Part shown: positions 1 to 5,705 of the stretch, in pieces
How the letters are laid out: each line of letters starts with the position of its first letter
Position numbering within the stretch: position 1 is the stretch's first letter
Source of the DNA: Leclercia sp. UBA7405
Lineage (GTDB): Bacteria; Pseudomonadota; Gammaproteobacteria; Enterobacterales; Enterobacteriaceae
Reading direction: 5' to 3'
Assembly (NCBI GenBank): GCA_002469605.1
Contig: DKMV01000034.1
Location: 1 to 10,388 of the forward strand
Length of the DNA stretch: 10,388 nucleotides
Translations under genes and position numbers: made by a program
The notes under the pieces: model-generated
Seen by the model: only the letters and a program-made list of their open reading frames with translations
Databases searched by the model: none
What the model was told of the DNA's origin: nothing

Positions 1-130
1 AGACGACATGCTGGATAAAGCATGGGGTCTGGAGCCGGACAGCCGTTTAAGCTGCCAGGCCCGCGTCACCGATGAAGATCTGGTGGTCGAATTCCCGCGT
101 TACACCATTAACCACGCACGCGAGCACTAA
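1..130 (+). CDS. fdx: ISC [2Fe-2S] ferredoxin, C-terminal part (partial at left edge)
   Basis: Only the last 42 codons are present (first full codon at 2, TAA at 128-130). The translation begins [20 protein letters not shown] and ends with TINHAREH, which closely matches the C-terminus of E. coli Fdx as I know it (111 aa). The single cysteine, in RLSCQA, corresponds by counting from the C-terminus to Cys87, the fourth ligand of the [2Fe-2S] cluster; the other three ligands lie upstream of the window. Fdx is the electron donor of the cytosolic ISC iron-sulfur assembly machinery, working with IscS and IscU. The stop codon is followed after one base by the iscX start, as expected for the end of the isc operon (iscSUA-hscBA-fdx-iscX). 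The identification is firm although most of the gene is missing. Confidence 0.96.
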   Translation, partial: DDMLDKAWGLEPDSRLSCQARVTDEDLVVEFPRYTINHAREH

Positions 131-131
131 T

Positions 132-332
132 ATGGGACTGAAGTGGACAGACAGCCGTGAAATCGGCGAGGCGCTGTACGACGCTAACCCGGATCTCGAT
201 CCCAAGACCGTACGATTCACCGATATGCACCAGTGGATCTGCGATCTGGAAGATTTCGACGACGATCCCAACGCATCCAGTGAAAAAATTCTGGAGGCGA
301 TTCTGTTAGTCTGGTTAGATGAAGCAGAATAA
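132..332 (+). CDS. iscX: IscX, Fe-S cluster assembly adaptor
   Basis: This gene encodes 66 aa starting [20 protein letters not shown] and ending LVWLDEAE, the same length as E. coli IscX (YfhJ). The protein is small and very acidic, with a run LEDFDDDP in the middle. IscX binds the cysteine desulfurase IscS and iron and tunes cluster synthesis on IscU, competing with frataxin (CyaY). I chose the ATG at 132 over upstream in-frame starts because it gives the family length and lies one base after the fdx stop. No strong Shine-Dalgarno sequence precedes it, so translation is probably coupled to fdx. It is the last gene of the isc operon; a hairpin follows 6 bases after the stop. Confidence 0.95.
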   Translation: MGLKWTDSREIGEALYDANPDLDPKTVRFTDMHQWICDLEDFDDDPNASSEKILEAILLVWLDEAE

Positions 333-338
333 ATAATG

Positions 339-366
339 AAACGGGCTGCCTTGAGGCGGCCCGTTT
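339..366 (+). terminator. Hairpin between iscX and pepB, possible terminator or attenuator
   Basis: The arms 339-350 (AAACGGGCTGCC) and 355-366 (GGCGGCCCGTTT) pair over 12 bp with one G-T wobble, around the loop TTGA. The stem is strong and GC-rich and lies between the iscX stop and the pepB ribosome binding site. The downstream arm ends in TTT, but GCTAG follows rather than a T run, so termination may be incomplete. Partial read-through from the isc operon into pepB is therefore plausible. Confidence 0.6.
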
Positions 367-392
367 GCTAGTTGCGAATAAGGATAAATAAA

Positions 393-1679
393 ATGACCGA
401 AGCGATGAAGATTACGCTCTCCAGCCAGCCCGCCGACGCGCGCTGGGGTGAGAAAGCCGCTTATAGCATCAATAACGACGGCATAACCCTGCATCTGACC
501 CGCAAAGACGATACCGGCCTTATCCAGCGCGCCGCGCGCAAAATCGACGGCCTCGGCATTAAGCACGTGATGCTTGAAGGCGAAGGCTGGGACACCGACC
601 GCAGCTGGGCGTTCTGGGCGGGATACAAAGGCCCGAAAGGCAGCCGTAAAATCGAGTGGGCGAGCCTTGATGCGGAGTCGCAAAAAGAGCTGGAGAGCCG
701 CCTGACCATTATCGACTGGGTGCGCGATACCATTAACGCCCCGGCAGAAGAGCTAGGTCCGGAGCAGCTGGCGCAGCGCGCGGTAGATCTGCTGAGCGGC
801 GTGGCGGGTGACAAGATGTCTTACCGCATCACCAAGGGCGAAGATCTGCGCGAGCAGAACTATATGGGTATCCACACCGTGGGCCGCGGTTCTGAACGCC
901 CGCCGGTGCTGCTGGCGCTGGACTTTAACCCCACCGGTGACAAATCCGCACCGGTGTACGCCTGCCTGGTGGGCAAGGGCATCACCTTTGATACCGGCGG
1001 CTACAGCCTGAAGCAGAGTGCTTTCATGGACTCCATGAAGTCCGATATGGGCGGCGCGGCCACCATTACCGGCGCGCTGGCGTTTGCCATTACCCGCGGC
1101 CTGAACAAGCGCGTAAAACTCTATCTGTGCTGTGCCGACAACATGGTGAGCGGCAACGCCTTCAAGCTGGGCGATATCATTCGCTATCGCAACGGTAAAA
1201 ACGTCGAAGTGATGAACACCGACGCGGAAGGGCGCCTGGTGCTGGCGGATGGCCTGATCGACGCCTCGGCCCAGAAACCGGAGCTGATTATCGATATGGC
1301 GACCCTGACCGGAGCGGCAAAAACCGCGCTGGGTAACGACTACCACGCCCTGTTCAGCTTCGACGACAAGCTGGCAGCCCGTCTGCTGGCGAGCGCCGCA
1401 GAAGAGAACGAGCCGTTCTGGCGCCTGCCGCTGGCCGAGTTCCACCGCAGCCAGTTGCCGTCTAACTTTGCCGAGCTGAACAACACCGCCAGCGCCGCCT
1501 ATCCGGCGGGTGCGAGCACCGCGGCAGGGTTCCTGTCCCACTTCGTTGAGAACTATCAGCAGGGCTGGCTGCATATCGACTGCTCGGCAACCTACCGCAA
1601 AGCGGCGGTTGAGCAGTGGTCTGCCGGGGCGACGGGTCTTGGCGTGCGCACCGTGGCGAACCTGCTGACGGCAGAGTAA
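393..1679 (+). CDS. pepB: Peptidase B (M17 leucyl aminopeptidase family)
   Basis: The product is 428 aa (E. coli PepB has 427) and starts [20 protein letters not shown]. It is a cytosolic, Mn-dependent aminopeptidase that removes N-terminal residues from peptides and takes part in peptide and cysteinylglycine turnover. The M17 signature NTDAEGRL is present, with metal ligands D277 and E279. K195 and D200 fall in [12 protein letters not shown] (K195 within VGKG), and the segment MKSDMGGAA follows, so the dinuclear metal site looks intact. The N-terminal third is the family's non-catalytic domain and the C-terminal part is catalytic. I chose the ATG at 393 because AAGGA at 380-384 sits 8 bases upstream and the length fits; an upstream in-frame TTG at 372 would add seven residues. 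It follows iscX after the hairpin at 339-366, as in E. coli. It is intact, with no sign of transfer. Confidence 0.97.
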   Translation: MTEAMKITLSSQPADARWGEKAAYSINNDGITLHLTRKDDTGLIQRAARKIDGLGIKHVMLEGEGWDTDRSWAFWAGYKGPKGSRKIEWASLDAESQKELESRLTIIDWVRDTINAPAEELGPEQLAQRAVDLLSGVAGDKMSYRITKGEDLREQNYMGIHTVGRGSERPPVLLALDFNPTGDKSAPVYACLVGKGITFDTGGYSLKQSAFMDSMKSDMGGAATITGALAFAITRGLNKRVKLYLCCADNMVSGNAFKLGDIIRYRNGKNVEVMNTDAEGRLVLADGLIDASAQKPELIIDMATLTGAAKTALGNDYHALFSFDDKLAARLLASAAEENEPFWRLPLAEFHRSQLPSNFAELNNTASAAYPAGASTAAGFLSHFVENYQQGWLHIDCSATYRKAAVEQWSAGATGLGVRTVANLLTAE

Positions 1680-1690
1680 TTATTGCCTGA

Positions 1691-1772
1691 CCCCTCACCC
1701 CGGCCCTCTCCCCATAGGGGAGAGGGGGTAAAAGTTCCCTCTCCCCTATGGGGAGAGGGTTAGGGTGAGGGG
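1691..1772. repeat. Nested palindromic repeat element between pepB and sseB
   Basis: Two 36-nt arms (1691-1726 and 1737-1772) form an inverted repeat around a 10-nt spacer. They pair throughout except at 1701-1703 against 1760-1762, where there is one mismatch and two G-T wobbles. Each arm also holds its own palindrome, CCCTCTCCCC-ATA-GGGGAGAGGG at 1704-1726 and CCCTCTCCCC-TAT-GGGGAGAGGG at 1737-1759, so the region can fold as one long hairpin or as two side-by-side hairpins. The outer ends are CCCCTCACCC and GGGTGAGGGG. It carries no open reading frame of its own. Its form recalls interspersed enterobacterial palindromic repeats (REP/BIME-like). A role as terminator or mRNA stabiliser between pepB and sseB is inference; no T run follows. 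Confidence 0.85.
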
Positions 1773-1795
1773 AAAATGCATCAAATGGAATGTTT

Positions 1796-2572
1796 ATGTC
1801 CGAAAGCAAAAACGAATTAGAAACCCTGCTGGAGCAGGCGGCCACCGAGCCCGCCCATCGTCCGGCCTTTTTCCGCACCCTGCTGGAGTCCACCGTCTGG
1901 GTCCCCGGCACGGCCGCGGAAGGCGAGCAGGTGGTTGAAGAGAGTGCGCTGGATCTGCTCCACTGGGAGAAAGACGACGGCACCTCGGTGATCCCCTTCT
2001 TTACCTCGCTGGAAGCCCTGCAGCAGGCCGTGGAAGACGAGCAGGCGTTCGTGGTGATGCCGGTGCGCACGCTCTTTGAGATGACCCTCGGCGAAACCCT
2101 GTTCCTCAACGCCAAGCTCCCCACCGGTAAAGAGTTCACCCCGCGTGAGATCAGCCATCTGATTGGCGAAGAGGGCAACCCGCTCAGCAGCCAGGAGGTG
2201 CTCGAAGGCGGCGAAACGCTGCTGCTCTCCGAGGTGGCTGAGCCGCCGGCGCAGATGATCGACTCGCTCACCACCCTGTTTAAGACCCTTAAGCCGGTGA
2301 AACGCGCCTTTCTCTGCTCCATCAAAGAGCGCGCGGACGAACAGCCGGTGCTGCTGATTGGCATTGAGGCGGACGGCGATTTCGACGAGATCGTTCAGGC
2401 CGCGGGCAGCGTCGCCACCGACACCCTGCCGGGCGATGAGCCAATCGATATCTGTCAGGTGAAAAAAGGTGAGAAGGGCATCAGCCACTTTATTACCGAG
2501 CACATCACCCCGTTCTACGAGCGTCGCTGGGGCGGCTTCCTGCGCGATCTCAAAACCAACCGCATTATCTGA
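1796..2572 (+). CDS. sseB: SseB, enhanced serine sensitivity protein
   Basis: The product is 258 aa, starting MSESKNELETLLEQAATEPA and ending FLRDLKTNRII, near-identical in layout and length to E. coli SseB. The family has an N-terminal SseB domain (about residues 5-125) and a C-terminal SseB_C domain (about 140-250). The protein is soluble, with no signal peptide or membrane segment. In E. coli the gene is named for increased serine sensitivity; its molecular role is not established. It is unrelated to the SPI-2 secretion translocator also called SseB. I chose the ATG at 1796 because it matches the E. coli N-terminus, and GGA at 1787-1789 lies 6 bases upstream; an in-frame ATG at 1790 would add Met-Phe. 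The palindromic repeat separates it from pepB, so it may have its own promoter. It converges on the regulator gene at 2590. Confidence 0.95.
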   Translation: MSESKNELETLLEQAATEPAHRPAFFRTLLESTVWVPGTAAEGEQVVEESALDLLHWEKDDGTSVIPFFTSLEALQQAVEDEQAFVVMPVRTLFEMTLGETLFLNAKLPTGKEFTPREISHLIGEEGNPLSSQEVLEGGETLLLSEVAEPPAQMIDSLTTLFKTLKPVKRAFLCSIKERADEQPVLLIGIEADGDFDEIVQAAGSVATDTLPGDEPIDICQVKKGEKGISHFITEHITPFYERRWGGFLRDLKTNRII

Positions 2573-2577
2573 TTACC

Positions 2578-2597
2578 CGGGGTGAGCTTTCACCCCG
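2578..2597. terminator. Hairpin between convergent sseB and rpiR-type gene
   Basis: CGGGGTGA (2578-2585) and TCACCCCG (2590-2597) form a perfect 8-bp stem around the loop GCTT. The hairpin lies 5 bases after the sseB stop and overlaps the stop codon of the convergent regulator gene (2590-2592). No T run follows on either strand, so this may be a weak bidirectional terminator or simply a 3'-end structure. Confidence 0.45.
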
Positions 2598-3360
2598 TGG
2601 CTTCCAGCAGCAGTAGATCCATCAGCAGCACCAGATTCGATTCAAACGACGTGACCCCTGCGGCCTCGGCGGCATAGTGCACCGCTTCGTCGTAGAGGGC
2701 GAAGTGCAGATCGGCCATCCCCGCCAGGGTATTGGCGGAGGCGCGGGTAAACGCCACTACCGTCATTCCCACGTTTTGCGCGATCCGCGCTTTGTCCAGC
2801 ACCTGTTCGGTTTCCCCGCTGCGGGAGACGGCGATAAACACCTGATAGCGCGCGGCGTTGCTCAGAAAAATATTGCGGCTGTCGCCCGGCCCGGAGATAA
2901 AGGCGGTTTTGCCCAGCACCTGCAGCTTCTTGGTCAGGTATTCGGCGAACAGATAAGAGAACCCGGCGCCGTAGAGAAAGAAACTTTCTTTATCGCGCAG
3001 CAGCCCGGCAAACTGCCGGCGCTTCGCATCCGTTACCCAGCGGAAGGTCTGCTGATAGTTGGCAATAAACTGGCTAAAAAGTGCGGGCAGCTCCGGCGGG
3101 CGCTGGGTGCTGGCGGCAATATGCGGGGTGTCGGACAGAAGCTGTTTGCAGTGCCAGATAAACTCGCTAAAGCCGCTGAACCCCAGCTTCTGGCACAGAC
3201 GCATAATGGTGGCGGTAGAGACAAAGGTCGCCTGCGCCAGCTCGCGTACCGTGATATTGCCCACCAGCAGGGGATGTTCCGTCAGATGGGCTAAAACCCG
3301 GTACTCGGCGCGGGTGAGCGACTCTCCGCGCGTTAACAGCGTCGTCAGGCGGTTATCCAT
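2590..3360 (-). CDS. MurR/RpiR-family transcriptional regulator
   Basis: The product is 256 aa, the usual RpiR-family length. The N-terminal HTH_6 domain (about 1-75) carries the helix-turn-helix VRELAQATFVSTATIMRLCQ, residues 38-57, followed by KLGF. The C-terminal SIS domain (about 120-250) contains LYGAGFSYLFAEYLTKKLQ and VSRSGET (residues 178-184), the typical sugar-phosphate-binding loop. RpiR regulators bind palindromic operators and respond to phosphosugars. The nearby PTS permease and GH4 glycosidase suggest a GlvR/MalR-like role; B. subtilis MalR (YfiA), which controls the GH4/PTS maltose genes, belongs to this family. The ATG lies 2 bases after the sseA TGA and no clear Shine-Dalgarno sequence precedes it, so it is probably co-transcribed and translationally coupled with sseA. 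Activator or repressor status cannot be told from sequence. Confidence 0.9.
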   Translation of the reverse strand: MDNRLTTLLTRGESLTRAEYRVLAHLTEHPLLVGNITVRELAQATFVSTATIMRLCQKLGFSGFSEFIWHCKQLLSDTPHIAASTQRPPELPALFSQFIANYQQTFRWVTDAKRRQFAGLLRDKESFFLYGAGFSYLFAEYLTKKLQVLGKTAFISGPGDSRNIFLSNAARYQVFIAVSRSGETEQVLDKARIAQNVGMTVVAFTRASANTLAGMADLHFALYDEAVHYAAEAAGVTSFESNLVLLMDLLLLEATG

Positions 3361-3362
3361 TA

Positions 3363-4205
3363 TCAGGCCGGTTCAACCGGCAGGTCATCACGCGCGCCCC
3401 ATTCGCTCCAGGCACCGTCGTAGAGGGTTACGTCGGTTTTGCCGAGCGTCGCCAGCGCCAGAATCACCACGCAAGCCGTGACCCCGGAGCCGCAGCTGGC
3501 AATCACGGGGCGATTGATATCCACCCCCTGACGGGCGAAAACTTCGCGCAGTTCATCGGTGGTTTTGAGTTCGCCTTCGAAGACTAAATCACCCCATGGC
3601 ACGTTCAGCGCTCCCGGGATATGGCCGCGCTTCAGCCCCGGACGGGGCTCATCGGCCTGGGCATTAAAACGCGGGGCAGGACGTGCGTCGACGATTTGCG
3701 CCGTCTTTTCATGGCTCACCAACAGCACCTCGGTCAGGCGTTTCACCTGCTCAGGATCGAAGGTGGCATCGAATTCCCCTTCCGGCAGGGTGACCTCACC
3801 CTGCTGTAGCGGCAGCTCATCGCGCTGCCAGCCCGCCAGCCCGCCCGCCAGAATAGAGACCTTTTCCACGCCGAAGTTTTTCAGCATCCACCACGCCCGC
3901 GGGGCGGAGAAGAGGTTGCCTTCGTCGTAGACCACCAGATGTTTGTCGCGGCTGATGCCCAGCTCGCGCATGGCAACAGAGAAGGCTTCCGGGCGCGGCA
4001 GCATGTGCGGCAGGGGAGAGGTGTGGTCTGAGAGGGCTTCGATATCAAAAAATACCGCGCCGGGAAGATGCCCGGCGCGGTATTCCGCAGGGACGTCGCG
4101 GTGTTCCTGCCCCGGAGGCGCCATCCGCGCGTCGAGGATCTGGACTTCAGGATCGTCGCCGTGCTCAATCAGCCAGTCGGCGGCGACAAAATATGAGGTG
4201 GACAT
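3363..4205 (-). CDS. sseA: 3-mercaptopyruvate sulfurtransferase
   Basis: The product is 280 aa (E. coli SseA has 281), starting MSTSYFVAADWLIEHGDDPE. It transfers sulfur from 3-mercaptopyruvate to thiol acceptors or cyanide in the cytosol. It has two rhodanese domains: an inactive N-terminal one (about 1-145) with the conserved SDHTSPLPHMLP and YDEGNLFSAPRAWW segments, and a catalytic C-terminal one (about 160-278). The active-site loop is CGSGVTA with the nucleophile Cys238, the mercaptopyruvate-type loop. The ATG at 4205 has GGAGG (4211-4215) 5 bases upstream and matches the E. coli start; a longer in-frame version (to 4268) would add 21 unconserved residues and no better ribosome site. The gene order sseB-sseA-yfhM is ancestral, but here sugar-utilisation genes flank sseA on both sides. 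A terminator-like hairpin lies directly upstream of its ribosome binding site. Confidence 0.96.
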   Translation of the reverse strand: MSTSYFVAADWLIEHGDDPEVQILDARMAPPGQEHRDVPAEYRAGHLPGAVFFDIEALSDHTSPLPHMLPRPEAFSVAMRELGISRDKHLVVYDEGNLFSAPRAWWMLKNFGVEKVSILAGGLAGWQRDELPLQQGEVTLPEGEFDATFDPEQVKRLTEVLLVSHEKTAQIVDARPAPRFNAQADEPRPGLKRGHIPGALNVPWGDLVFEGELKTTDELREVFARQGVDINRPVIASCGSGVTACVVILALATLGKTDVTLYDGAWSEWGARDDLPVEPA

Positions 4206-4220
4206 GGTTGCCTCCATTTC

Positions 4221-4237
4221 ATTCTTTAAAAAAGAAT
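4221..4237 (-). promoter_or_regulatory. Small A/T hairpin next to the sseA ribosome binding site
   Basis: ATTCTTT (4221-4227) and AAAGAAT (4231-4237) form a perfect 7-bp inverted repeat around AAA. It overlaps the T run of the adjoining terminator-like hairpin and ends 5 bases from the GGAGG of sseA. It competes with the terminator T run for the same bases and could influence sseA translation; that role is only inferred. The rest of the 126-base gap between the glycosidase and sseA holds no gene and no promoter that I can call. Confidence 0.3.
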
Positions 4238-4264
4238 TGTCGGTGTTTTTTCTGACACCGACAA
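4228..4264 (-). terminator. Rho-independent terminator after the glycosidase gene, in the sseA leader
   Basis: Read on the minus strand, TTGTCGGTGT (4264-4255) and ACACCGACAA (4246-4237) form a perfect 10-bp stem around an 8-nt A-rich loop. The stem runs straight into TTCTTTTTT, a classic intrinsic terminator layout. It lies about 70 bases after the glycosidase stop and 12 bases before the sseA Shine-Dalgarno sequence. It probably ends the PTS-glycosidase transcript. Any sseA promoter would have to lie upstream of it or within it, so the sseA mRNA may carry it as a leader structure. Confidence 0.7.
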
Positions 4265-4331
4265 GCAAACCACGTTCAACTCGCGAGCAAGCGCTTATTT
4301 TGCTTACTTTCTTTCCGGCGGATACCGGTTA

Positions 4332-5693
4332 TTAAATCGCTTCGCCCTCCTGCCAGGCTTTTTGCAGCACGGGCCAGTAGTCGCGATTCGCCTCAATCAT
4401 GTCGTCCAGAATCGCTTTCGCATGTTCCATTGTCGGCACCGTGCGATTCAGGGTAAATGCCTGCAGCGCTTTCTCGTAGCTGCCCTCAATGGTCGCCTCT
4501 ACCAGCAGCTGTTCGGATGCCAGCTGCTGTTGCAGCAGGGTCTGGTGGAACAGCGGCACCCGGCCGATGCGCACCGGCTCCGGCCCTTCGGAGGTGATAT
4601 AGGCGGGCACTTCCACCATCGCGTCATAGGGCAGATTAACGATAGCCCCCTGGTTTTCCACCATTACCAGATGACGCTGGCGCAGGTTAAAGGCCAGCGA
4701 GCGGGCCACGTCGACGATAAACTCGCCGTGCACCCCCACGTGGAAGGCATCCGGCAGGATCCCGGTGTTTTTATACTCCTCCGCCGCCGCAAAGAGCTTT
4801 TTCTCGCGCCCGTTCATCACTTCGTTGGCGCGGGTGTAGTCCGGGTTCTGGTGCTCGACGATCTGGTTCGGCATCAGGTAATACTGTAAATAGGGGTTCG
4901 GCAGATACTCCGGGAAGTTGTCCATAATCGGCTTGATGTTGCGCCAGGTCTTCACCCAGGAGGGATCCGAGTGCTGCGGGTCGGTTTTGGCCGCGTCTTC
5001 CGTCAGCAGGCCGAATTTAGCGATATGGCGGCGCAGCTCCGGCAGCCGGTCTTCGCCGTCAACCAGCACGCGGGTAAACCAGCCGAAGTGGTTCAGGCCA
5101 AAGTAGTCCACCTCCAGCTTATGGCGATCCACCCCCAGAATCGCCCCCATATTGCGCATCGCCGCCACCGGCATATCGCAGATATTCAGCACCCGGGCGT
5201 CGGGGCGCAAACGGCGCACCCCTTCAGCCACTATCGCCGCCGGGTTGGAGTAGTTGACGATCCAGGCCTTCTGGTGGGCGTAGCGATCCACCAGATCGAT
5301 AAGCTCCACCATCGGCAGAATGGTGCGCAGGCCATAGGCCAGCCCGCCCGGTCCACAGGTCTCCTGACCCACCACGCCGTGGCGCAGCGGGATCTTCTCA
5401 TCCTGCTCGCGCATTTTGTACTGGCCGACGCGCATCTGGGCGAAGACGAAATGCGCCCCACTGAAGGCAACTTCCGGGTCGGTGGTGACGGTGAATTTGA
5501 TGCTCTGGCTGTGATCGCGGATAACCTTCTCCACCACCGGCGCAATGGTGTTCTGGCGCGCCTCGTCGATGTCGTACAGGCGAATTTCGGCCAGCGGGAA
5601 ATCCTGCAGGCGCACCATCAGGCTCTTCACGATGCCGGGGGTATAGGTGCTGCCGCCGCCGGCAATAGACAGAATGAATGGGGGTTTAAACAT
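4332..5693 (-). CDS. 6-phospho-alpha-glucosidase, glycoside hydrolase family 4
   Basis: The product is 453 aa, within the GH4 range (about 440-460). GH4 enzymes use NAD+ and a divalent metal (Mn) to split sugar 6-phosphates by a redox elimination mechanism in the cytosol. The N-terminal dinucleotide fold starts IAGGGSTYTPG (residues 10-20), with NYSNPAA around N150. The motif CDMP (C172-P175) is the type found in 6-phospho-alpha-glucosidases (GlvA/MalA/AglB), rather than CN-x-P of the phospho-beta-glucosidases. C172 and H202 (GLNHFGW) match the metal ligands of B. subtilis GlvA; the catalytic tyrosine is probably among Y268, Y271 and Y272 (PYLQYYLMP). It appears diverged from E. coli GlvA in the C-terminal half, so the exact disaccharide (maltose, sucrose isomers or other) is open. 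AAAGGAG (5700-5706) overlaps the PTS stop codon, 12 bases upstream, which indicates translational coupling. Confidence 0.92.
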   Translation of the reverse strand: MFKPPFILSIAGGGSTYTPGIVKSLMVRLQDFPLAEIRLYDIDEARQNTIAPVVEKVIRDHSQSIKFTVTTDPEVAFSGAHFVFAQMRVGQYKMREQDEKIPLRHGVVGQETCGPGGLAYGLRTILPMVELIDLVDRYAHQKAWIVNYSNPAAIVAEGVRRLRPDARVLNICDMPVAAMRNMGAILGVDRHKLEVDYFGLNHFGWFTRVLVDGEDRLPELRRHIAKFGLLTEDAAKTDPQHSDPSWVKTWRNIKPIMDNFPEYLPNPYLQYYLMPNQIVEHQNPDYTRANEVMNGREKKLFAAAEEYKNTGILPDAFHVGVHGEFIVDVARSLAFNLRQRHLVMVENQGAIVNLPYDAMVEVPAYITSEGPEPVRIGRVPLFHQTLLQQQLASEQLLVEATIEGSYEKALQAFTLNRTVPTMEHAKAILDDMIEANRDYWPVLQKAWQEGEAI

Positions 5694-5705
5694 CTTTAGC
5701 TCCTT

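Noticed and set aside
753..1574. Long open frame of 273 codons antisense to pepB
   Set aside because: It lies wholly within the conserved pepB coding sequence, has low-complexity composition rich in Gln, His, Arg and Val, and resembles no family I know; GC-rich genes often leave such frames open on the other strand.
1462..2364. Minus-strand frame of 300 codons running through the palindromic repeat
   Set aside because: It is antisense to pepB and sseB; its middle is translated repeat DNA, a known source of spurious proteins.
1796..2572. SseB as a type III secretion translocator
   Set aside because: The sequence is the housekeeping SseB of E. coli; the SPI-2 protein of the same name is unrelated and no secretion genes are nearby.
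4206..4268. Longer N-terminus for SseA (21 more residues)
   Set aside because: The extra residues would be encoded by the terminator hairpin and ribosome-site region, and the ATG at 4205 has GGAGG and matches the E. coli start.
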